Assembly: GCA_001566295.1 (NCBI GenBank)
Contig: KQ964265.1
Coordinates: 248,001 to 312,000 of the forward strand
Source: Microdochium bolleyi
Lineage: Eukaryota; Ascomycota; Sordariomycetes; Xylariales; Microdochiaceae
Direction: 5' to 3'
Length of the DNA: 64,000 bases
Part shown: in pieces, positions 34,673 to 44,600 of the stretch
Layout: every line of letters begins with the position of its first letter
How positions within the stretch are numbered: position 1 is the stretch's first letter
The notes under the pieces: generated by a model
What the model was told of the DNA's origin: nothing
What the model saw: the letters and a program-made list of their open reading frames with translations, nothing else
Database searches by the model: none
Made by a program: the position numbers and the translations under genes

Positions 34673-37177
34673 GTCGGGATGAGTTGCTGATGCGTGGTGA
34701 ATACCAAAGAAGACAAAAGACGGGCCGTAGATGCCAAAGCTGTTGAATTAATGAGCCTCGCGGATCCCCATGGGGAAGCAGTTCGATAAGTGACAGAATG
34801 GGGCTCTGCTAGCTGGAGGATGCTGCAGAAAGGCTTGGCGGGGCTACTGGGAAGCGCTCTAAACCGAACGATATCGATGGTTAAGGTGGGATGCGGAACC
34901 GACGTTTGATGACGTCCGGCAGATTTGCTGACGTTCGACGGGAAGGACTGCGACGAGAAGGAGCCTTTCGAGGACGAGATGCTGATCTGGGTGTGGTTTG
35001 CACCTGCCTTTGGTCGCGCGATGAGGTCACGCCGGGGCACGCAGGGTCTTTGAAGCTCTGAGTACGAGCTCGCGGCTCCATTGTAGCGGCCCTAGGGAGC
35101 GTAGTGGATCCAGATCGTGAAGTCCTTGAGCCCCTTGGGAGGAATTTGTCGTCCGTCGTTACGTAAAAGCCGTGGGAGCCGAGCAGCCAGATGCGGCGGG
35201 CGTCCTTGGCGAGTCAGGCGGCGAGTCGGGACTCACGACACAAGGCAGCGTGGACTGCCGGCGCCATGCGTGTGTGATGGGCATGCAAAGTTTCCCGCGA
35301 GGGCGACATCGGTGGGGCCGGCTGCTGAACATGTTTTCCGCCCTCCCTTGGCTGCCGTGGCGGGACCAGACGGGCGCCCGGCCCCGTCCCACCTGGCCTC
35401 CGCGGCGCGAGCCGGCCACAGTGCTCAGCTCAGCACCGGCCATCTGGTAGGTTATACTCCTCCTTGCTCCGTCCCTCATCTGATGAGGCTCAAAATAGCC
35501 CGCGGGTGCTGGGGCCTGGGACGCACGCGGCAGCGCAGGCTGCCCACTTCGACCTGACGGCAACCGAGCTTTTCTCGCGCCCAACGAGCCTGAACCGTGA
35601 AGCTCCGCTCCCGCTCGGGTTTCATGAGCCTTGGAATCAGACTGTCTCGGTGCTGGCTGGGCGATGTGACCTCGGTGACGAACACGAGAAAAAGGACTCG
35701 GCACTGTGGCAGGTCCAGGGACAACTGGGAAGGCCGCAGATGTTGGCAGGCACGACTGACGTCATACGTGAGTGCAACGCGTGGCGGTCTCAGGGTCTGC
35801 CCGGGTGCCCCACCCTGCGATGCAAGTGCCTGGGCTGGTGCACCACCTCGTGCCTCTGCCCCTGGGGAAATCATTCCAACCGGCAAGCAGCAGAGCACAG
35901 CATCCGCATCAGCCCCACCACCTCAGAGCTCCAGCCCGTTATTCAAGATTGCCAAGCCCAAGGTCAGGTCAGAGTGCACCCCGAATAGCCAAACTTCTCT
36001 CGAACCATCCATCATCTTGATCACCTCATGTCGCACTTTGCTCGCCACCACGATAGATTACAGCCGACTTTCGTATTCCGCTGACCCGACCCCCCCAAAT
36101 GCCTAAAAGCACATTCCTACCCTACAAATTGTAACGGCTCTCTCTCTATGAGGGCCACCAAGGACATCCGATGCCTCAGCCAACCTGGCCGGGCCCGTAA
36201 CCGTCATCAACTCGAAAGTCAAAGCTCGACGCAAATCAATGGACGTGGGAACAAATCAACTTGAGGGTACCTACAACAAAGCACGGGGTATGGGACTTGC
36301 TTCTCCAATTGACAGCGAGGCCAATATCGTTAATTACGCCTTAATCGCCTGGGTGACTCAACTACGCGTACGTACGCTACACCTTTCACCAAGAATGAGC
36401 ATCGGAGACGCAAATTGTGGTGAGCCACTGCCGTGACCAGACGCCGGCGTGGCTTTGGGCCAGGGTCAGCAACAGCCCAGTCAGCAAGTGCTGACTCAGC
36501 ATTGAAAATGCTCCACTAGAGTGTGCCCAGGCGACTTCTAAGTTCCGGCTCCTGCCACTGAAGACCACATGCATGAAGGCGGCATCCTTGCCTCGTTCGC
36601 TCGAAAGTCGAGGCACTTGGACTGCTCCAGCTGTTCTTTTTCAGTATTTCTGGCGTCCTTTTCGGAAATCATTCCTCAGAGGGCAACAAATCCTGTCTAC
36701 CAGCAATCAGGGTCAAGGTCAGAGCCGGGGTCCGCGGGCGCCCCCTGCTTGCCCAGGTGAGTCTTCTCAGCTGGGCGCCGTGAGGCAACATTGCACCGAC
36801 GGCGCATCGCTTGTCCGATCAGACACCATCTTGTCCTGCTACTCGCGACATGGCCAATCATGCGTGCGCGTCCGCACAATCCTCCATCAGAACTCTTGGA
36901 AGTGCACGCGCCAAGCACTTGGGAGCTCTACAATAAGATCGTATGACAGCACCGTCGCGCCGTGGCTCGGACTTCACGGGCTCCGCCATCTTACATCAGC
37001 TCTCCGAATCCCGGTCTTTTACACGGCGACTTTCGATTGCACTTTCGACGACGAGGAGACCTAAATACTGCGTGCAGTCCGCGGCATGCCACTCCCCCAC
37101 AGGCTTGGGCTCCAATCTCACAACTTGCAGACCCAGCAGCGCGGTTTCCGTCACAACGGCACTCAATTGACTAAAAC
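34673..37177. other. Divergent intergenic region
   Basis: This 2.5-kb region is upstream of both prm10 (-) and the GNAT gene (+). Many overlapping short frames occur because GC is moderate to high; none has a recognisable motif. I see no RNA gene, transposon ends or obvious repeat. Confidence 0.4.
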
Positions 37178-38054
37178 ATGTCGGTAACAGCAACGGAGCC
37201 CGGCCCCCCTAACTCAGCGCCGCAGGCCAGCGCCACGAGTACTGCTGTCGTTACCTCTGGCGGCAAAGGTATGTGGTGCATGTCTGTACAAGCAAGACCA
37301 GCTACTGACCTTCTACTAGAACGCCTCGACCATGCGGTCCAGATGTTGTCCCCGGAGTTCTACGACGACGCTGTGTTCCGATACCTGCACAGTACCTTCC
37401 AGGATGATGAGAAGCGGCATGCGTTTGTGCATGTCTTCATGCGCGTGCTGGTGAAGAGCGCACTGATCGAGCACGGCATGGTGCTAGAGGTCAGCAATTG
37501 GGGTGCTGCCGGGGTGCTCGTGCCTCCGGGAGCTAGGCTCGACGGCACGCTCACGCTCGTCCGCGCTAAGGCTGTCCCGGCTATGCTCAAGCTTGGGTTG
37601 AAGAATGTTCCGGTAGGTTGCACTCCTCCTTCACTGAACGACATACATGGCCAGAGTTCGCTCACAAGGTTCACCCGGGTAGCGTCTATTCCAATACCTG
37701 GAGGTGGTCGAAAAGGTCAAGGCCAAAGCCCTGACCGTGGACGAGAAGAAGAAGATGTGGTACTGTTTCATCGTCGCGACCGCGAGCGACCGGCGGCGGC
37801 AAGGTCTGGCGAGCGCCGTGCTCCAGGAGATGCAGCGACTCGCGGTCGCCGACGGGAACCGGTGTCTGTGGCTCGAGGCGTCCAGTCTGGGGGCCAAGAA
37901 GACGTACGAGAGGCAGGGCTTTGTCACGGTGGAGGAGCTGACGTTCGGTGCGGGCGTGGTCGACAGGTCAGGCAGGCTGAAGAAGGACGGCGAGGGTGTC
38001 CAGTGTTGGCCGATGGTCTGGAGGCCGCCCAGGACCGCGCAAGCAGCATCGTGA
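37178..38054 (+). CDS. GNAT-family N-acetyltransferase (3 exons)
   Basis: Exons 37178-37268, 37320-37612 and 37683-38054 give 251 residues. The third exon starts at a GTAG acceptor (37682); this restores the frame LFQYLEVVEKVKAKAL that leads into the acetyl-CoA motif. Reading on without splicing, or using the CAG acceptor at about 37653, gives a different frame lacking it. Motif A is YCFIVATASDRRRQGLASAVLQEM (R-x-x-G-L-A pyrophosphate loop), followed by LWLEASS and TYERQGF, the usual strand and helix of the family. The first 30 residues are Thr/Ser/Ala-rich. The acceptor substrate is unknown; similar fungal proteins occur in many paralogues. Probably cytosolic. Confidence 0.82.
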
Positions 38055-38382
38055 GACGACGATTGTGGCGGTCTGGAAATTTGAGCACCGCCGTGTCTGG
38101 CGGCAGCGGCGGATTTCTATATTGTGTAATGTGACATTGCTCGTGTTGTTTATCCTCTGTACACCATACCCATATGATTTGGTCAGTCCGGCTCCCCTCT
38201 GAACCCTCTGAACCCTCTGAACCTACCACCAGCCTAGTGAAACACAGGCACACGGTCACATTTTTGCGACAGTTTATCTCGCTGGTCTGTGTAGCACAAT
38301 CAATATGAATGTTTGTAAAGAGCTGCCACCTCAACGAACCAACAATCCCGACCAACCAGAAAACGGTTGGATCCAAGTTCCT
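38055..38382. other. Spacer between GNAT gene and tRNA
   Basis: This 328-bp spacer contains the 3' UTR of the GNAT gene and a 9-bp tandem repeat (38195-38223). Confidence 0.5.
38195..38223. repeat. 9-bp tandem repeat, 3 copies
   Basis: CCCTCTGAA repeats three times head to tail, followed by CC. Related CTCTGAA/TTCAGAG motifs recur at 47383-47422 and 62708-62720. Confidence 0.85.
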
Positions 38383-38481
38383 GCTCGGTTAGCTCAGTTG
38401 GTTAGAGCGTCGTACTAATATCTCGCTTCAGCGACATATCTGGTCATGCGAAGGTCATGAGTTCAACCCTCATACTGAGCA
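38383..38481 (+). tRNA. tRNA-Ile(AAT) with a 25-nt intron
   Basis: The sequence folds as a full cloverleaf. The acceptor stem GCTCGGT pairs with ACTGAGC (one G-T pair), the D stem is GCTC/GAGC, the anticodon stem TCGTA pairs with TGCGA (one wobble), and the T stem is ATGAG/CTCAT with loop TTCAACC. The discriminator base is A at 38481. The anticodon AAT at 38417-38419 (read as IAU) decodes isoleucine. A 25-nt intron (38421-38445) sits one base after the anticodon, the standard position for nuclear tRNA introns. A T-rich run follows as the polymerase III terminator. The mature tRNA is 74 nt before CCA addition. Confidence 0.93.
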
Positions 38482-39290
38482 TTTTCTTTTACTTTTCTTT
38501 TTTTCTACAATTGCCCATCCAAGTGGCTGCTGTAACGTTTGGTATTGAAGGTTGTCAATTGCAAGGAGGTGGTGGTTGTTGAGACGTGGTGTGTGGTTGT
38601 CTTTTTGTTTGCAGTGGCTGGGTTCAGGTACTGTGGTCTGCGTGGAGGGAGTGTATCCCGACCAGATCTTTGGATGTTACATACGCCTCGCACCAAGTCT
38701 TGGGGATCCGGATATACCTCATATGCACTTGCAATGCCGTTGCGTCTGTTAACATAGCATTTCTGAATGTCTCGCGTCCGAGTTATGTGGCATTAGACGC
38801 AGACATGCTCGCTTACAGGCTGATGCGAAGAGCCCTGGCGAAAGTCAGCATCTGCTTTGAGGAACTATGATCTGAGCGACGGACAGTCGCCTGTGTGTTG
38901 AAAACTGACTGCATGCAGCACCACTTCTTGGTCAATTGTGAGAGCTTGCAAGTACATTGATCCCGTTCTAGTACGGCCCGATGGAGTGCATTGGTGGGCA
39001 GGTGCAAACCAGACGCGATGACACAGCGGACATCCCATGATTCTGCGCCTCCACTGTGAACATTTTCCTCATATACGCGTATATACGCGTATGTAGTTCT
39101 TGTTTCGTCAGCTTAGATCAAGCACACTTCTCACAAGCCTCGATCGCCTCGTCTACTTGGGGCCTTGGATATCTTCCCCAGTCCTTCTTATTCGAAGTAT
39201 CAGCCGGCCATTCAACAAGCTCCTCAACACGACCACTTCACTCGCCCTTTCTGATCAACCCTCTTGTCGAGGTTTCGAGGTCGAAGCGCG
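38482..39290. other. Intergenic region before the F-box gene
   Basis: This 0.8-kb, AT-richer spacer contains the tRNA terminator and a 20-bp perfect palindrome (39073-39092). Otherwise no feature is seen. Confidence 0.45.
39073..39092. promoter_or_regulatory. 20-bp perfect palindrome with two ACGCGT boxes
   Basis: The 20 bases are their own reverse complement and contain ACGCGT twice, ten bases apart (39075-39080 and 39085-39090). ACGCGT is the core of the MluI cell-cycle box bound by the MBF (APSES-type) factor in yeasts. It lies about 200 bp before the F-box ATG. Confidence 0.5.
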
Positions 39291-40376
39291 ATGCCGCGAA
39301 ATCCGTTGGTGGTGTTTGCAGCGCTCTTGCGCCTGCTAATCAGCCTCCGACCGCACAAGCCTGTGTCGGTTTCAACAGACGTGGACGTCAACCAAAAAAA
39401 CGGCGCAAAAAGCGACGCCCTCGGCAATGCAGAGCCGACTGTCCGCGACGAAGAAACCTCTGAGGCCACCACACTCGCGAAAGTGCCCACCGAAGTCATT
39501 CGTACTATTATGGGCTTCTGCGGACCCATCGAACTCGCATGCTTGAGCTTGACAACACGCCGAATACAGGCTATTGCGTCAGAACACTCGGGCACATCAG
39601 TCAGCCTTTCCCCTGCGGATAGTACAACTTTGGGCTACCTCCTGGAGTCCTCAGCGCCAGGTTACAGCTACTGCCGTAATCGCCGCAAAGTCATCGCCTA
39701 CAACATCCCAGGCCATGATGATTCATTGCTGTCTTGTCACGACTACAAAAAAGAATCTCAGCCAGCGAGATTCCCCATCAGCGACTGCTTTCGGTTGCCA
39801 TGGTGCACGGCACATCTTGTGACTAACCACCGCCGCCTTGGTCCTTCGCACGGCCTGCCTCCGTCTGCAATCTCGCATGCTCATGCTATTGCGATTGACG
39901 GCACGACCCATCTACACGAGGCATGGATTGCCAGAGTAACACTAAACTGCGAGCTTATTCTGCGCTGCACGAGGACTTGGTCTGACGCCAATGCGTATCT
40001 GAACGAGTACTTCAAGACCATCAAGCAGTATCAGGTCATCGTTTGTGCCCACGTAACAGCAGATATACGTAGGGACCACCTCGGGTGCCTGCGTCACAAG
40101 GTTGGGCAAGGTGAGCATACATTTCACAGGCATTGCAGGCATTGCGGTACTGAGTGCTACATCCGCTTGGGTCTTGGAACTGGTGATCAAGAGGTCGAAG
40201 GTGGCCCGCGACGGTACAGTACGTCGACGGTAGTAGCCACAACGTATCACAATCTTGGTAGTTGCCAGCTCTCTGACGACAGCAAGTGGACGGGTTTCGC
40301 TGGAGGTCTTACTTTTCAACATTTTGCTCATCCGCTTGGCAGTGTTCGAGCCCCTTGGGACAAAGCACCGGCGTAG
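39291..40376 (+). CDS. F-box-like protein of unknown substrate
   Basis: A single exon of 361 residues from ATG 39291. After a basic, hydrophobic N terminus (about residues 1-25) comes an F-box-like segment at about 63-100: LAKVPTEVIRTIMGFCGPIELACLSLTTRRIQAI. It has the Pro, the hydrophobic spacing and the ELACLSLT core of fungal F-boxes that bind Skp1. The C-terminal part has a cluster of His and Cys (HTFHRHCRHCGTEC) that could bind zinc. Fungal F-box proteins of this kind act as substrate adaptors for SCF ubiquitin ligases. Third codon positions are far less GC-biased than in housekeeping genes nearby, suggesting a fast-evolving, lineage-restricted gene. The N terminus might instead be a membrane anchor. 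Confidence 0.7.
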   Translation: MPRNPLVVFAALLRLLISLRPHKPVSVSTDVDVNQKNGAKSDALGNAEPTVRDEETSEATTLAKVPTEVIRTIMGFCGPIELACLSLTTRRIQAIASEHSGTSVSLSPADSTTLGYLLESSAPGYSYCRNRRKVIAYNIPGHDDSLLSCHDYKKESQPARFPISDCFRLPWCTAHLVTNHRRLGPSHGLPPSAISHAHAIAIDGTTHLHEAWIARVTLNCELILRCTRTWSDANAYLNEYFKTIKQYQVIVCAHVTADIRRDHLGCLRHKVGQGEHTFHRHCRHCGTECYIRLGLGTGDQEVEGGPRRYSTSTVVATTYHNLGSCQLSDDSKWTGFAGGLTFQHFAHPLGSVRAPWDKAPA

Positions 40377-41629
40377 GGATAGGAAGGACGGCAAGTGTCA
40401 AGTAGATGTCAAGCGACCACCAAGCCAAGATCCCTCCATAGATAATGGTACCAGAGCTGTTCTCCATCGATGATAACAATAACAGAATGCATCCGTTCGC
40501 GTAGACGTGAGATGTAGGCACAGGCGGAACGATCACTCATTGCTTAACGCTGTGATAAGCGCAGTACCGGTTTTAGTAGTTCACACTTCCCCAAAAGTAC
40601 ATTACTGCGTTGGCAGTTTATACTTGGCTGGCCCTAATTTCATATCTACACGCTACCCTCCAAGGTTATGATGAAGTAGCTATACGTATCCATGGACAGA
40701 TCGCCCGGCGGCCAGCTTTCATTTATCCAGAGGTCCAGAATCAAGTCAAATTAGCCAAGCCATGTGAGCACGGCTAACCAAGTGAAAACCAGACGCCCAA
40801 CGTAGTAGTGAACCCTTAAAAGACCCAACCGTGGAGCTACGTGGAGTCCGACTTCTGACTATACGGTGGAGATCAGCCCAGAGGCTACGTGAAAATCTCT
40901 CGTGGCTTGAATCAATCTTGACTGTTAACTTTACATCTTTGGTGTGGGGAGCAAACCCTCAAGGGCTTCCAAGTGCTAAGACAAGTGCAATTGTGGGCAA
41001 GAGTAGCTTTGCCATGAAGACACGCGTGAAATTGAAACTTTACGTAGTCCATCTCGCAGGCGTACTACTACACGAATGATTCGAATGTGCGGATACAGCG
41101 TGCTCATTGATGAGTTGATGCGAGTCTTGTTGTCGAGAAGTGGCTTGAGCTCAAAGATGCCATGAGGCCCGCTGATAAGTAATATTATGACAAGGCAGAG
41201 CCACCCCTCCATTGAGCCGAGCTTGTGCGTTTCTGAGTCGTAAACTTGTCGAATAGGTCCCATTCATTTTCTTCAAGATCTCGAAAATGCCCTTCGGGGA
41301 CTGTCAATGGTGAACATTCCAAGGCTGGGTTTTAGCTAGGGCAATCAGAAAAGTACTCCGGGAAGGGTTGCAAGCATAATACAGCCAAAATGGCTTAGTT
41401 ACACGTCCCTTTATGCATCCAAATGCAGGCGGTGACTCCGGAAGACGTACCCGTGGAAAGCTGATCACGCAGCCTTGCGAGGGTTCTTCCCCGCTCGACA
41501 TGCAACGGGCTCAACTGGTTGACGCAACAGTCCTTCGCAGTTCTCGAGCGTCTGGCCTGTACATTGCGGCGCGCAACTGCTTATCTGCTAAATGCATCAC
41601 ATTACACCACAGCGAGCAGAGACGCAATC
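40377..41629. other. Intergenic region before the PNP-domain gene
   Basis: This 1.25-kb AT-richer region contains only short frames. I see no promoter element that I can name, no repeat and no RNA gene. Confidence 0.45.
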
Positions 41630-44600
41630 ATGTCCGAAATAGACCCGAACGAAGCTGGCGCGAGCACCGGCAAGCAACCAGACCAATCCGGAAGACACGA
41701 TCCTCTCCGCGCACCTGGCGGGAAGAAGATCAAGCTGCAGCCGACATCCGAAAACCTCGCCGTGTACACAGCGATGCGAGATCGCTATGAGGCTGACAAG
41801 CTCAAAGACTTGGCCACTTCATCTACCCGCCTTACACTTGTCCACAACAGTTCTCCCGAAAGAGATGCCAGCATTTTGCCGACAATTTTGCCACAACAAG
41901 AGAATCGTTCTCTACCAGAGCAACATTTGGATCGCTCTACAAACACAGCAGAGTCTCTGTCGTCACGGCTCAACAGGCTTTTTGCCCCATCCACCATAGC
42001 TGAAAGGTTCGAGGCCACTTTGGTGCGGAAACTCGGGTTAGCTTGCGACGATCATAACGCGAGGAAAGTCAAGGTATGCTTGTCGATCCGCATTCGTGGC
42101 TTCCATTCGGCTGATGCCATGCAAGTGCGATTGCTGGGATTTCTCCCTACTGGATGAAGCATGGCGGCGTGCAAAGCAGGGCTTGGAGCACAGTCCGCAG
42201 ACAGTGGGCCTATGTGGGGATGGTGGAGTGGTCGAGCATATGAGCATAAGTTGGGAAGATGGAGTGGTCCAACATATGGATGACCATGACTTCTTTCACG
42301 CTCTTGATTTGCAGAGGGTCCCGCCGTTTATTCACGCCAATGAGACCCATACCATATCTAAGCCTCAGCCGAGACTTGACTTGGCTGATGCTGCCTCCTT
42401 CGACGATTTATTTGATTGGTCTGTTAGCGAGCTCTTGGCTTCTCCTGGATCGGATGGTACCTCCCCACGAGAAAATATCGCCAATCTCTTCTCGACATGG
42501 CAGTCAACACGGGAGCCGGCATGGCAGATGCCATGGCAGTCGCCATTCGGTACTTCACAGTTCGATCTTGGTCATCGACCTGTAACCCAGCAGTGGCTGC
42601 AAGACAGTGGTGGTCTCAAATCGATGTCGAAGAGCGATTCCATCATCGATCCGAGCCTCTTCGATGTAGATTCCTCCTCTGGAGATGTCGCAACACAATC
42701 TTCTTATGCTCAGAACCCTACGTCGACCAAGGACTCGTGGTCGATGGCATTCGCCGCGAGGCTATGGGCAGACACAAGGGATTTCACCAGAAATGCCGTT
42801 CATTGCAGACGACTTGCGACCACACTCCCTGATCTCATTCACATCTTTTCCCTAGGAATAGATCAAAGCAAAAACGAGCAACTTGCGAAAGAAATGACGC
42901 CCTACGCTCACGGAGACAAAAGGTCAGTCAAAACTGTGGCTTCAAATCACCGCGAGTCTGACACAGGCACATAAAGCGATGAAGTCGCGTTGGCATATTT
43001 TGATATCGAGCTCAAAGCAAGCATTTTCGCAAGAGCCGAAGACGTGAGGGCTGACGAGTGGCCACGGGAGAAGTTTGAAGACGTCTTTCCCAGCTGGCTT
43101 GATGAGCAATTAACCAATATTGAGACGGCAGATGGAAGACAGAGAGCCTCGATTGGTATAAAAGTTCCACACCGCTTCTTTTCCGAGGGAGCCCAAGTAA
43201 TCGAAGAGAACCCGGCATATCTCTGGCTGCTATCGGCAATGAAACGGGATTCAATGCTTGCATCAACAGGAGCAGACGAAATGTCTGCCATCTCCAACGC
43301 AGTCAAGAGAGCCCTGCAGTACAAGAGTATTTACCCTAGGAATAGATATAATGGGTACTGGACGAGTTCGGAAGCCACTTTCGATGTCGACTGGTGCCCA
43401 CGCAAAATGGTTGGAGGACAAAACACCACTGATTCACCACACACAACCATCCGAAATGTTATCTGCCTCACGGGAGATTTCATCGATGCCCAGGCCATGA
43501 CTTGTGGGGAATATCTGCAAGAGGTCTGGCCACATACCGGGCAGGTGGTGTTGAACTGCCTTGAAGAACTTCTCGCGGGTGGCTCTCACAGTATGGTGCT
43601 TGATGATTGTAAGCAGCTCTTCCCGAATTCTAGATTTGACAGCTTTTTGATCCAGGGTACTTACCAAACTCATGCAGCGGCAATGTTCCGTTGCTCGATA
43701 CTTAACATGTCCACAACATCTACTGGCAGTCTTTCCGTCGCAGTCTCGGGATCTCCCATACTTATATGCGAGATAAGTGAGCAGCTTGCATGGCTTGGAG
43801 CTGCTCTCAGGCAGGAGGTGTTGCCTGGCGACGGCCCGACTTGTTGCACTCCTTCTATATCGTTCAATGCTCTAGACCGACCCATCAGATGTACCATCAG
43901 TTTCCACCTCCAAAAGACACCATACAGATCTGCGAGGGGCAGTTGCTGGCACAGACTATTCCGCCACCCTCTGATAGCCCGTGGCTTCCCAATTGCGGCA
44001 CGGCCGCCGACTGCAAAAGGGCTTGAGTTGACTCTAGGAGCAATGGCCATATTGACCCAAGCTCGTTATCTGAACATCTTCGGAGATAAGATGTTGATGA
44101 AAGGTTTCTCTCAATTGGTGTATCCTTCATCAATTAAAGCGAATACAATAGGGTGGCATCTGCTGAGCGACAAGGACGACAATCACTTGTCGTACACCAA
44201 AGGGCTTCAAGCGGGTCCTATCAGTATCAGTCTTGCCGAAGTCGAGCAAAGCCGCCATATTCTGGGTTGGTGTTCCGATGCAGAGCTTCATGCTGGTAAG
44301 TCCCAGCTCAACATTCCTGCTTCTACGCTGTCTTTTGTGGCATGGCCGGGTCGGCTGCAGGCTGACGAGAGGAAACCAGGAGCAAGCGACGCTTCATATG
44401 ATATAGAAGCATCTGGCCTGCCATTGATACAAGTTGGTAGTACCCTGAAAAACGCTCTTATTAGAAGGGGAGTCCTCGTTTACAGGGACAATGGTCTTGT
44501 AATGGGCCATGCGAACAGCGCGAGGCGGTCCATGTCGGGCAGTTACACCTCAAACCTGCAATGGCTCAACACACAAAGAGTCCTACTCTGGGACACTGGC

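Noticed and set aside
37650..38134. Read-through frame of the first GNAT gene beyond the second intron
   Set aside because: It gives an Arg/Gly-rich tail with no acetyl-CoA motif. The frame reached through the TAG acceptor at 37682 contains the full GNAT motif.
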